DNA of 64,000 nt. It comes from Synanceia verrucosa. Lineage: Eukaryota > Chordata > Actinopteri > Perciformes > Synanceiidae. How positions within the stretch are numbered: position 1 is the first letter of the stretch; the number at the start of each line of letters is the position of its first letter. The stretch covers positions 12,371,335-12,435,334 of the forward strand of contig CM056562.1 in the NCBI GenBank assembly GCA_029721515.1. The letters run 5' to 3'. Of the stretch, positions 49,666 through 61,900 are shown in pieces. The notes under the pieces are model-generated. The model searched no databases. It was not told where the DNA came from and saw nothing but the letters and a program-made list of their open reading frames with translations. Position numbers and translations under genes: made by a program.

Positions 49666-50496
49666 ATACCGGTCACTCATATGATGAATTTGAGTTTGAT
49701 CAGTAGAACTAAAACATAAATAGTGTCTTTCGTGTCCTTCCTCAGCACACAGTGGGCCTCTGGAGAAGGTGATCGTCTGGTTGTTCTCTCAGCTGTCATG
49801 AGGAAAGCATCGCTGCCGCTGCGTTTGCTGCCTCCAGACTCCAGGCAGGGCAGGCTGCCACCAAGTTGATAAAGTGAGCCATTTTGCACACAGGCAAGAT
49901 TACTCTCAAGGACAGAGATTAAAGTGGCTTCTGTTTGAGTTGCAACCCTCCCAACACACACACATACAGAGGGGGGGGAGCACAGAGCGTATGCATTGAT
50001 ACTGATACCCTTTTGTTTGCTTGTGATCACAGCATCAGTGCATAAGGACTTACCGCTTCAGACTTCAGACTCAAACATGCTGGTGAAAAGGGCCTTCCAC
50101 TGAAGAAATCATTTGCAAAGCGCCTCAGCAAAATGTTTGGTTCAAAGGAATTCAGCAGAGTGGTTATTGTGAGGATAATTTATCTTCATAACTTAGGTCT
50201 CCTTTTTACATCTATTATATCTATATCAAATATATCACAACTATTATGAGATGGGTCCGTCTTTACAGCACTTTGGGAAATAACTTTTGTTTGCTTAACT
50301 TGGCTAACCTCCGTTTCATTACATCTGATTGGATGCTGTTGTTTCTTACCCCTTTTTTTAGAAATCAATTCACTTGGTAAATAAAGAGTTATTAAAACAA
50401 TACCCCAAATGGTAATAATCCCTTTGAAGAAATAATTCTTATACACTTTCCCAGAATTAGATGAGATGATTGATTTCATTACTGTATCTGTCTGTT
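49666..50496. other. Unassigned DNA with a GC-richer block
   Basis: The block 49745-50000 is richer in GC than its surroundings and lies in a 117-codon minus-strand frame (SLPCLESGGSKRSGSDAFLMTAERTTRRSPSPEAH). No domain, convincing splice pair or start context is seen. A CACACACA plus G8 stretch occurs at about 49955-49979. It could be conserved non-coding DNA or a chance frame. Confidence 0.35.
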
Positions 50497-50568
50497 AAGA
50501 AGGCCACAGTTAGCTCAGCTTAGCATCAAGACTGAAACATGGAGAAACAGGTAGCCATGCTTCTCCCC
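50497..50568 (-). repeat. Inverted fragment of common fish repeat
   Basis: On the minus strand it reads GCTACCTGTTTCTCCATGTTTCAGTCTTGATGCTAAGCTGAGCTAAC, the CAGTCTTTATGCTAAGCTAAGCT-type core of the repeat seen at 9480-9625. It is paired head-to-head with the plus-strand fragment at 50648-50690. Confidence 0.65.
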
Positions 50569-50647
50569 CTATCATCACATGTAAAACTCATTAGTTAACA
50601 TGATGTCATTTGAGTTTTAGAGTAGCTGCTGGCAGATTTTCTTATCA

Positions 50648-50690
50648 AACCCAGTTTAGCTGTCTCCAGTCTTTATGCTTAGCTAACTGG
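50648..50690 (+). repeat. Fragment of common fish repeat, plus strand
   Basis: It contains TTTAGCTGTCTCCAGTCTTTATGCTTAGCTAAC. About 80 bp of other sequence separates it from its inverted partner. Confidence 0.65.
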
Positions 50691-52661
50691 TTATTGCTTT
50701 ACATTCTTTATATTTGCAGCCTTTTGAGAGAAATGTTGAAATCTCCAATTCTGTGCTTTTTGATCAGACACGACACGCATATTTTAAGTGTTCTTGAGAG
50801 GACCAACTTGACAAATGAAGTTTCCTTCAGCACAGCGTTAACAATTACACACTCACCCTCTCTTCATGGCTGGTACTTATCAGAGCAGAAAGCCTTAATT
50901 AATTCATGGCTGGCTGATGTTCTGCTTATACTGGTAAATTATTGTGCATTGTTGAATATGTAAACAGCTGGCAACCAGGCGTGTTGGGAATTGAGTGGAA
51001 AGACCCGCTGGACTTTTAGAAGTATATTGTGGTGCTGGAATTTATTTGATTTTATATATTTTACATTCAGGTGAAGATTATCAATAGCTCAGAAGAGGGA
51101 GACCCCATTGTGTTAAATCCTATTGGAAATCTAAAAAGCTGTCAGTTAGAGGGACTTCTCTAAAAATGTCTCTTGTGTCATTTTTTTGTAGAGTTTTTCA
51201 TTCTCCTTTCAGTCTTCTCTCAATAGAAACTCTCCTGATTCTGACCTGAAAAGCTTATTAAGATATCATAGTATATGTGATATTGGCCCCCACAAATAAA
51301 ATTGACTTGAATCTGGACTTGTTCGCCACTTGTCTATATTCATATTACCTTGAGATCCAGCACTGTATTACTGAAATGTAGCACACTAATTACAGAGCCT
51401 TTGCAGCACCATCCACCAGCACAAGCAGAAGTGTCTTTAGGCGTTTGCCTGGTGGATTGCTAAAACCATTCACTGCATTCTATTCAAATCTTGAATTGGA
51501 TGAGTCTGGTACAAATTCCCTTGACATTACTGCAGTATTTCAAAGGATGCCAGCCCACTCTTCATCTGCAAATTTGAAAAGGAGATATTCAAATCAGTCT
51601 GTCACACAGGAGCTATTTCAAAATAGCAATGACACTTTTCTTGAAAAAAAAAAGTTGCTATATAAAATTTGAAGTTATGTGACCTTAGTCAAAATTAAAA
51701 CATGAATGAGAGGGGAATTGAGTTAGGGTTTCGCACATTTACAGGCCTAAGTCTTCCCGATGCTCATCAAATGTCATTGCTGCAAAAGAGGTCACCTTGT
51801 ACCAAAATAACACTGTGCTCATTCCCTCTAAAAGAAGGAAGATTTAGCCATGCATAATTGAGGGTTGAACCATATGCTCAAGTCTGAGTTCAAGGCAGGA
51901 TCACTTTAAAGCCTCTGTGTGAACTCTGATGTCTTTTAGATATGGAGACATGGTGTTATAGAGCGTTAAACTGAATATACAGCGATATGAAAAGAGCGAA
52001 TGTATGCTGTGTACACTATGTAATAACCCTCTATTTGTACACGCTGTCTGTTTGATATTTGTTTCCTTTGTTTCCTGCAGTTTCCAGATAAATGATTTTC
52101 CTTCATTGGAGCTCTGTTGGTGTTGGCACTGATTGTCAGACCTCTTTAATAGCTGTCAAATGTGTGACGGATTGGCAATGTGCCTAATATGATCCAACTT
52201 TGTTGTAGTGCTTGTATGTGTGATTGCATTACCTGAAAGCAAAGGACCTTTTAGGTGAAGTATGTATGGCAATGTTATTTTGTCTAGCCCCTGTATTTCA
52301 TCTGTGCAGGACAAGGACAAAATCATAATGCACTGTGACAGAATGAGAAGATCTTTCAAGCATAACGTGGCAGGCCTGGCATTTTACAAGTTTTGTTAGA
52401 ACTTGTAACATGAAATTTAGTGTGTATAATTGTCAAATCCTCAATTTTGACAGTAAGGGTATAGCAAATGGATGTCCATCCATCAGTTTCATCCATTTGT
52501 ACAAATCTTTAATTGTCTCTAAACATCAGTGTTTGAATCTTTATTTTAAATATCAACAGCACAAGCACAGGTTGTTGCACCATTATGGGTCTTTGAGACA
52601 TTCATCAAGCAAATATGACAATAGTGGCCCATGCTACATAAATTTTTACTACTTAAATGCA
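50691..52661. other. Unassigned non-coding DNA
   Basis: About 2 kb with no gene or recognised transposon. The open frames at 50610-50963 and 51445-51672 are not supported by composition or splice context. Confidence 0.5.
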
Positions 52662-53389
52662 GTATGTACCAATGTTATTATTGTTAACAAAAATGAATGA
52701 AATGGCAACAACTAGAAATGAAAAAACATTTGACTGAAATAAAAACTACAATTAAATGAAAAACAATATATAACTGAAACTGTATTGTATGTTCACAAAA
52801 ATAACCAAAATGGACTAAAATCTAAAATTATAGATAAAAATCCCTTCATTTTTGTCTTTGTCAATTTTGGATTGGCTTTGATTCGGTATGTGAGTTGGCG
52901 GCTCAGTACGGCATCTCACGGTCCGTCACTTCTCATCTCTTCTCAGCACTTCTCATTCAGAGTGGCTTGGAGTTTTGAGTTACTTTTTGAATCAAGTAAC
53001 TAGTAACTGTAAATAGTAACTGGTCCTTATCTTATTGGCTATTTTGCTTTGCACCAGGCAGGCTCACTCCCTGTATTTAACCCCAGCAGCAGTGTTAAGG
53101 CTGCTCTGCTGTGGACAGTTGGTTGTTCAGCAGTGACTGAATACATTTTTTAAAATGTTTTCTTTTGTTGAGTTTTATTATTTTATTCTTTTTGAATCGT
53201 GCGCCTGAAAAATAACCCAAAGTATGAAAATTAAACTAAAACTGATCATTTATAAAAAAAAAAAAAAATGAAAACTAAAAAAATCTAGGAAACCTGCTTT
53301 AATTAAAACTAACTAATTAGAGAAAAAACATCAAAATGAAATAAAACTAAACTACTATGAAAAATCCCAAACTAAAACTTGGTATGTAC
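52662..53389. mobile_element. Non-autonomous hAT-like element with 8-bp duplication
   Basis: Identical 8-bp repeats GTATGTAC lie at 52662-52669 and 53382-53389 and enclose 712 bp. The ends, CAATGTTATTATTGTTAAC on the left and AACTAAAACTTG on the right, are short imperfect inverted repeats (CAA..TT). Both arms carry AAAACTAAAAT/GAAATAAAACTA words typical of an abundant vertebrate MITE. The centre (about 52860-53160) is unrelated and includes a GTTACTTTTTGAATCAAGTAACTAG stretch resembling the hAT end at 866-1000. No transposase is encoded. Confidence 0.75.
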
Positions 53390-55663
53390 ATTATCACCTG
53401 ATCACAGCACTAATTGGCATACCAGGATTTTGCTCACATTACCTGCGATCCATTGAACCAGAACACATTGTAAAATTGTCTTGACTGTAACTGATCAGTC
53501 TGATGTGAAAAGAGAATGAGATTCAGTCACACCATGTGCAGTGCCCAGAAATGAGCTGGGAGAGAGCAAAACAGGGAAAGTGTTAAGCTGTCATGGTTGG
53601 AGAGAAGATGAAGTGACACATTTTTTTAATGAATCACAGGGTAAGAATTGATAAGCAAGTCCATTCACCAGAAACCAATATTTAATTTATTTACGATATT
53701 TTTTATAATAAAAAGCAGGTGACCAGCTGCGTATTATAACACCAGTCCATTTGTTCATTGATGCAGTAGGCTACATGCATGTACATAACATGATTGACTT
53801 CTTAAATTAGTTGATCATTTACATGCCATTTTGCTGCAAGAATCTTGACATAAATACTTGTTTATGCAAACTGTGATCTCCATATTGTTGTTTTTGTATT
53901 GTTGGAGCTGCTTGATGTAGTCCTGCAACTTTTACATTAAAGCAAATATTGCCAACTTCTATCCAAAGTCTATGTGAGCCAAACTCTATTTGTGAAAAAA
54001 TATGTGCTCTAGTGTCAACTAGCTGTGTCTTCGAGGCGTCTTTGAATTTTGATGCCAAACTAAGCAAAACAAGGTCTTTCAAAGTATAGCAGCTGGGGGA
54101 GGATATCAGTATTTTCCCCTTCAGGACAAGTGTCTCTTGTGGAAACCTGTTATGTTCTGGGAAAGTGATAGAAAAACATTTTGAGGCCTTTTAAGAATTT
54201 GAGTGGATATCTCATAATTTGTTAGTTGCTCGAGGGGGATATTGCTTATTAGAGGCATGAATATTTATGTGGAATATACATGTATCTATCAACAACATTC
54301 AGGTTGTTTTAGGCTTCTACAAAATAATTGGATTCAGTAATGAACCTCAGCAACTCCCTCTGTTCTTGACATAAACTGTAGTATGTGTCGTTTTAAGCTA
54401 GTATGCACATAACCAACAGATCACCTTGATCTGTTGGTTATGTAGACACCGGGGTAGAAACAGAGTGCAAGATAGGACAGGTTTCATTTGAAACACTACA
54501 TTTTTATTTATTTTTTTTTTATATGAAAGCACAGAAATCATCGATGACTTTTTCTGTAATTTCCATAGAGTGCCTATAGATACAGTCGGCAAGCAAGGGA
54601 ACGCCCACAAAATGTCACATCAGGTTCGCACCGAGGGGGAAAACAAACCAGTTTCCTCAGTGCTCCGGAGCTTCTGTGTGCCCGTTTGCACAACAAATAA
54701 GATTAAAAAAAACAACATGTAAAGTTTTATATTTTGCCAAACCAAAGCACAGAACCTAGGAGAAGAACCTGGTGGCTTCAAGCGATCCGGGAGGATGAGT
54801 TTGGCCACCTGTAGGATCTAAAATCCAAACATGAACATCTGTAGTCAGCACTTCATTACATGTATGACAACGTTATTCACACAATAACAGTGTTAGATTG
54901 TTTTGTAGTCAACCTGAATGTTCAGTTACTAGTTTTACTAGAAGTTAACTAACTACTACGTTATGCAGGCTATATTGCCTTGTTACAAAAGCTAACAAGT
55001 ATACATAATCACAGCTATGCTAACAACACTGGTGGTAGCTTCTGAGCTTTCTGCAGCTACAATTTCTTTCTCCCCTTCTATCCCCTGACATACAGAGTCA
55101 TCAATAACCAATATGTATGGAGCTCATGATGGCTATTGTGCTTAACAACAATTGTGCGGTGAACAAATTTACTAAAACGTGCTGATTTCCTTGTCGGACA
55201 TAGGAATTATGTGAGGTTTAATTCATCAGTTAACATGATTTTGCCTCTTACTGGGTGATTCAACCAGGTAGCAGAAGATGTCAGGGAATGGAACTTCATG
55301 CCATTCAGTCGAATCATTCATCCACTCTTTAATAAGATACGGACAAAAATCCTATCCTATCAAAGTTATTTTTTATCATATCTATCCCTGTAATTGGGCT
55401 GCAATGAGTTTAACATAGCATTCAAAATTTCAAATCCGCATTTACAGTGCTGCAGGCAAGGGAGAAAGGACTGAGAGAAGAAAACATTGTTGCAACCTTG
55501 CATATATGACCGCAGCCTTCATGACCTGATGTCGTGAATGTGCTGAGACCTTACACCTGACAATATGACAAAAATAATCTGTGCTGTTGGTAGTGTTGAG
55601 GCTACAATGTAGGAAGAAGAAGGAAGATTTGTGCAGTCAAAATGTACCAACAAAATATACCTT
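53390..55663. other. Unassigned non-coding DNA
   Basis: About 2.3 kb with no gene I can support. It includes a perfect short palindrome at 54407-54443 and a T run near 54500-54520. The open frames at 53819-54082 and 54398-54808 on the minus strand are not recognisable proteins. Confidence 0.5.
54407..54443. repeat. Perfect 17-bp inverted repeat with 3-nt loop
   Basis: ACATAACCAACAGATCA, then CCT, then TGATCTGTTGGTTATGT: a perfect stem. The right half followed by GTAGACACC does not extend the pairing. It looks like a terminator hairpin, but there is no gene upstream and this is eukaryotic DNA. A local snap-back duplication is the simplest origin. Confidence 0.9.
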
Positions 55664-55790
55664 TAAAGGTGCTAAATGCAAAGTATGGGTATATCCATCA
55701 GCGTGGCAATAACTGAGCTATGTTGCCAGCAGACGTGCAGCATTATCAGTTGAAACCGCCATATGATAGCCGCGCCAAGCAGCGTTTGAG
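55664..55790 (+). repeat. Possible end of a TTAA-type MITE
   Basis: CTTTAAAGGTGCTAAATGCAAAGT resembles the start of common fish MITEs that begin TTAAAGGTGC. The matching opposite end is not visible within the next few hundred bases, so this is tentative. Confidence 0.3.
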
Positions 55791-55901
55791 TCAGTAAATA
55801 GATATGTGCTGTTATATTAATGATCTGTATAGTAGATAGAGCAACTTTAAACTATTCAGTATGTGTTTATTAGACTTGCTTTTTCTTAAACTGTCAGCTC
55901 T

Positions 55902-55926
55902 ATGATGATGATGATGATGATGATGA
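55902..55926. repeat. ATG/GAT microsatellite
   Basis: A clean run of eight ATG units in non-coding context. Confidence 0.92.
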
Positions 55927-58900
55927 GTCAGGTACAGTACAGCTCAAGGAAACAGTATTGCAGCAGAAACCTCAAAACCAGGCCAGAGTGCAAAATGCTG
56001 CTCTGGATGAGTCTGGATGAGAAAATGTTTAAAAATGTTTATTGATCTATAAATGACTTTTTAATGCTTTCAGTCAGTGTGTTATTGTATCATCATCATG
56101 CAGATCCAAAAATGACGAGCTGTTTGTTATCTCGCTTTCAAAATTGCTGGTGATTAAATGAACTCACCTCCAGGTGTAAGACAGGCGCATCAACAAAAAA
56201 AAACTTTAAACGGCAAGGTCATCTAGAGATGATTCTGGAGGAAAGTACCCTGCAATGCAGTGACACAAAGATGGATGTGGTTCATTTACTATTCGGTCAG
56301 GTCCATTTAAAATGCTATATCATGGAGGATACGTTTCCATTAGTGATACAGACATTAAAATTAGAGCGAGTTCAGGTGACCTGCACTGCCGAGTGAAATG
56401 TAGAATACGTTAAAATATCATTATGTGTTTTCTAATGAACTACTTTGTATTTATAAAAAATAAGCATGCTATATTTGTCAGCAATGCTCCACAACATCTA
56501 GGACAGATGATTAATAAACATGCACTCTGTTTCTATTAACTGCTTTAAATATAAGCAAACCATGCACTGTTAATGAAGCTCTATAAGGGTGCTGTACTAT
56601 GTTGCAAAAGTGATACAAATATGTATCATAAATGCAGAAAGGCGCTCAAGGGAGACAAAACAATTTAGAGGTTTTCTTTCTTTCTGATCTGGCTGATAAG
56701 AATAGAGGAATTATGCGCTGACTTTCTGTGACAAAAGAAATTAGCATTCCTTTGTTTACCTTGGTAAAATAGAAAAATCTGTGTTCTTTATACAATTGTG
56801 AGGAAAATGGTAAGATCACAGCTGTAGAAGTCCAAACACCTGTAACTGTCAAATGCCATTTTATTACACACCACTGATTTTTTACATGTAATCCACAACA
56901 TTTCAGAGGGAAATATTGCATCTTTCACTCGCCTATATTCACCTATTTTATAGTTACATTACTTTAGAGTTTGAATGCACCATAATACTTCTTACAACAC
57001 TGGCTTCCATAGAAAATGACACAACAGCAATAAACAACAACACCAAAAACATCCATCAAATCAAGTCACTTTTTTTGCAAAACAAATGACAGCCAGCAGT
57101 ATTATATTATAATTTTAATATGAGGAGCCTTGATGTTGTCCCTCAGGCTCCCAGCAGCACCATTGTATTTTTTTCTTGACCAACACATCAACTGTGAAAA
57201 TCAAAAAGTGAAATTAGGTTACCATTGTTTGGCTGCTGTGCACTGGATGCTCACCATCACACAAACGGCACATCAACAAGCTACAGTAGGACACATGCAT
57301 CACAATGTGCTGCATTTGAACTACTCCTTTTACCTTGAGACACATGCATGCGTTACAGCACTGTATGCATTTCATGACTGAAATCGTGGAGATTTCCATC
57401 CAGCAGTGATCTAGTCTTCAAAGCTGTCACCTCTGGTTTTAATCTCCTGAATACTTAAAAAGGGGTTACATCAACATCTCCCAGCAAAAGAAAAGGACCT
57501 TGAAAGTGTCCATGTTGCCTGCCATGTAATTCTATACGGCCTCTCAATCAAAAGAGACTGTTTTTGCATTCAGGTCTCAATGTACGAATAATCAAAGATC
57601 CCAAAGGACGCAAGGGGTCAGAACAAACTTGGGCACAGGCATGGAAAATAAAAGTTATGGAAATGTGGCCAAGTTGTGAGGAGGAGCGGTAATGTTCACA
57701 TGGGATTCAGTGCAGGGTCAACTGAAATCTGTGTGGGCAAAAAGGACCCTGTATCTCTCTTTCTCCATGTGTTATAAAAGGGAATATCTCCTATCACCTG
57801 CAAGCTTGATCCACAAACGATCCTTGCTTTGCGTTTTAATTAGTCATTGTCTGCTTCAGTAAAGAATCAGCATCTTCCTGTTTATATCAGAGCAGTAGCA
57901 AGATGTTTTAACTCCCTGGGGTCAGTCATCAAAAGCCACATTCAGATGACTGACATGAAATCTTTAGGCTGCAGATAAAGCAGGGACCTCATTTGATACT
58001 TTTCCATTCTTGGATGTATAATAATCGACATGCTCACACTGGGGGGTCATCGCAGTGTTCCGATGCCAATGTTATTGCTTCATTACATTTAACAATATCT
58101 CGAAGAAAGACTTTGCTGGCTCATATATATATTTATATTTGTTGAGGCTGATCTGTGTGCAGCATTCAAAGGAGAATCTTGCTGCCTCAAGAGGCAGGGA
58201 GAGACAGACAGAGGAAGAAAAGGTAGGAGGTATGCCTTTAGGAAAAGGAGCAAAATCCTCTGTGTTTTACCATCAGCAGCATTTACGTAACAACACTGAT
58301 GATTCAGGGCTGAATTTTTTGGTGCTGGGTGAGGTAGTATTGCCTGGTGTTAATATTGTGACATCTAGTGGCAGCTCCTGACGGACAGAGAAGGAACTTT
58401 GGCCAATTGTGATTCAGCAGTCTGGCTGTGAATACAAACACAATGGAAAAATAATGCGAGGACACATATTTGATCTGCTAATCAAGTGGTAAAAAGTTGT
58501 TATTTTTTTGAAAGGGAGGGGACGGGGTTAGTTGTTGGAGATAAGCTGTGTGAAGGATAAGTAGATTGTTACTGTCTTTGAATAGCGATCAAATTAACCA
58601 TCCCCTAAACGAATTAAGAGGAAATTTGCTGTCTATACACCTCCACTTGAGAGAGCCCATACAAAGCACACTAACTTGATCATTAGGCAATTAATGCTCC
58701 CAGAGGCTATGGCATATTTTATGACCACATACAGTTCAGTTATTTTACACGCCCGGTGATTGTTTGTTCGCTCTTCCTGGGAACAAATGGACTTGACTTA
58801 AAGACAACAGCTCATCTGCAGAATGGGGAGTAAAAAAATAGACAGGATCCTCCGGGGATTGTTTTTATGAGGGCGCCATCATTATTCACTATTCTTTAAA

Positions 58901-61900
58901 GGGCTTAAAGGATGCCAGTTCCCAAAGGATACTCTCATGGAGATGTTTTGTTTTAATCACAAAAGCAAGCAGTTAAAATTTATGAGGGAAGGAAAAAAAA
59001 ATGAATAATTAACACTTAAATGCACTGACGGGCTTCTGTTATGGCCTCATAATCTGCTCTTCTCTTGGCGTTTCCCCAGATTTATGGAGGCATTTCTGTG
59101 TCTGTGCCACTGCCAGACAGTGATGTCACGCCACACCAGCTTCAAGTCTGATTTAAACTGTTTGCATAGTTCACCCTCTATACTCTGCTCTGCCTGCTTT
59201 TATTCAGTCAGTGATAACAAGAAAAACAATGGTTTTCACAATCAAGTAATAGGGACAGTTCCACAGAGCTGGAAGTCAAGAGTTTGGCTTAAGACTTACT
59301 AATTATATTTGCTATATCTCCTTTAATAAACTGTCTCATGAACTGTCTCATACTTTTTTTTAACAGCTACTTACCAGTGTACTAGCCACTTGATTGATGA
59401 GAGCGACACTTGATCAAAGAAACACCTGCTTTCATGGTCAAGCCAGTCAGCATACACAGCTCTTACACATGAGTATAGTGCCAGATCTGGTCTTTCATTC
59501 TCCTTCAATATAGCAGACAGCAGAAGCGAATCTTTCCTCCTTCATATTTCTCTGGCTTTATCTCACGCAGGTTTGTAAGTGATTTGGAAGCCACAGGATT
59601 CATGCTCAGCTTTGTTGAGCTTGCCAGTCACACTTGTGCTTGTAGTTGTAAACACAGTGTCGCAGACGCGAAATAACTGTGGGTTTGCCAGGAGGGACAA
59701 CATTAAACCAGCTGAGTGATAATTAGAGATCAAGGATTAGATTGGCACTCTGTTGAATGTCGTTGATGTGACACTTCAGCTATCTTCAAATCTGCAGTTT
59801 GAAACAAGTCAAATCATGGGTTGCCTCAGAAAAGCTGTGCGCTTCAGGAGATCCATGACTGATATCCCCTTCATGTCTGTCATGTTTGTATTTAAGAGGC
59901 AAACAAAAGGGGACAGAAAAAGGAGGGAGAGTCCAGTTGCGTACTTAGTTTTCTGTTTTAAAGAAGCCAGTGCTCCAACGCAACCTGTTCACAAATTAAG
60001 TCTTTCTATTTTATATTACAGGATATTAAAAGTGGAGACAATTAAAGTGATAGCATCCTCAGCCCTCTTGCTGACAGTGAAGAGATGACCTTCACCCTCC
60101 TCCAGGCAGGGATCCAGGGACAGCACAAAGTTGGATTGACTTACAACATTAAAAGGTTCACAGAGAAACCAGAGGAAGACAGCGGGTTTCTATCCGTATG
60201 TCACAGGTCAATGCAGGCCTAAATAACTTGTCTAATAATTGGACAGTGTAGCCATAGCCTTTGGTGTATCACATAGTGTGCAGAGGCAATTTAAAGAGGA
60301 TAGAGCCATTTATATTCCTTTCTGCTACACTACAGCCACAAATGATGGTACGTATTGACTAATTGTAGGGTACCAACAGGCCAAGACTTTTTGGCCTTTA
60401 TTTTTTCAATTTCCACATATCACAGTTACCACTGTAAAAACTGCTTTCTCACACATTTTTAATACTACATAGTCTGCAGTCACCAAGAAAGTATCATCCA
60501 TTACATTAATACTAATAATTATATAATATAATATACTTATTATCATAATTCCTGATATAGCGCTTTAAAACAAAGAAATAATGAGCAGAGTAGAGTAACT
60601 CACTAATACTGTATATCCAATAAAATTTTCAGCTCCTTAACTGTTAATGATATGATGGTGCAAAAAAAAAAAAAACACGTTCTTATCCCATTTCTCCATT
60701 TTTTCTGTCTTGTTACCTGGTGATTATTTTGAAGTTTTGAAATACTGAAAGTGTAATTTATTTCTCTCTCAATCACAAAGCTATTACCTCTATACTCAAC
60801 CTCCTGTCTTCTGCTGCTGTATATGCACTTAAGTGTTTTATTGATGCATTGTAGAAACCCAATAATTACACTGTAATTCATGGGCTGTAATCTTTGAGAT
60901 TGCAATTCTTTACAAATTGACAAAAGATTTGACATGACATAAATTAGCACTTTGATTTTAAACATGGCATGTTTGGCAGTGTGAGGATTTATGACAGGCA
61001 GCAATAAGACAGAGTGACAGTGAGAGATCATAACAGAGAGTTTCCTCAGAAGATGCTTCCAGAGGCAGCAGATGTACTGTACATTATGGGAACAGTAGGT
61101 GGCTTAGGGTACCAGCCACTGTGTGAATGCCTCAGCCACAAAGTAAGATCTTCCCTTTGCCCTGACAATCAGACTTGACACCTGCTGTCTGCAGGGGAAA
61201 GCTGCATAGACCAATACCAACACCAGCAACAGCAGTAAGGGATGGATGAGTGAAAATGTGAACACCCAAAAGTTTTATTTGCACATTTTATGTGCTTGCA
61301 TCCATTTTGCTAAATGGATGTTAATAGTTGCTAAAGAATGATTGGGTTTCAACTGATGAGTAGTAAGAGCAACACGAAAATAAACACAACTATATTATCA
61401 ACAGTACATTGTTGTTTACATCTTATTACTATTTGTCCTTGTTTGTTCTGTTTTCCTCCCATAACACATGGTAAAATCTCCAATGCTTTTCTTTTATATG
61501 TTCTGTGCCATCTCTGCAAGTGGTGGCAAATGTAGTGGAAGTTTTGAATTGGTCACAGTTGAGTTGTGAACGCAATCTAGTTTACAAAGCGTCCCTCCTC
61601 TATCGAGAGAATTTTCATCACATCCAGATGCTGTCACTGCTTTATGCTTTTAGTTGCTTAAGAGCAGAATCTAGCTTCTGTGGAGAAATCAGGGATGAGT
61701 GGGGAAAGTCACTTTTCTACCTATGCACCCCCACTTATCAGGGAGGAAAATTACCATGTGAAAAATGCTGCAGCAGCCTAAAAACTTAGATAATGCTTTT
61801 GAGAGTAACATCCATCACCTTCACTTTCCCTCAATTATCTGACAGTCAAAATGTGCGGTGGCAACAGCAGAGGAGGAACAGCAGCCAAGTCGCCTGGAAA

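Noticed and set aside
49677..50030. 117-codon minus-strand frame with protein-like stretches
   Set aside because: No domain, start context or splice pair. Part is CA/G-run sequence. Kept only as a GC-rich block note.
54407..54443. Rho-independent-style terminator hairpin
   Set aside because: The window is eukaryotic, no gene precedes it and there is no following T tract. Treated as a palindrome.
60603..61031. 142-codon minus-strand frame, the longest outside transposons apart from the LINE fragments
   Set aside because: Strongly AT-driven composition, a poly-F run from an A14 tract, and no recognisable domain. A frame this long in 64 kb of AT-rich DNA is plausible by chance.
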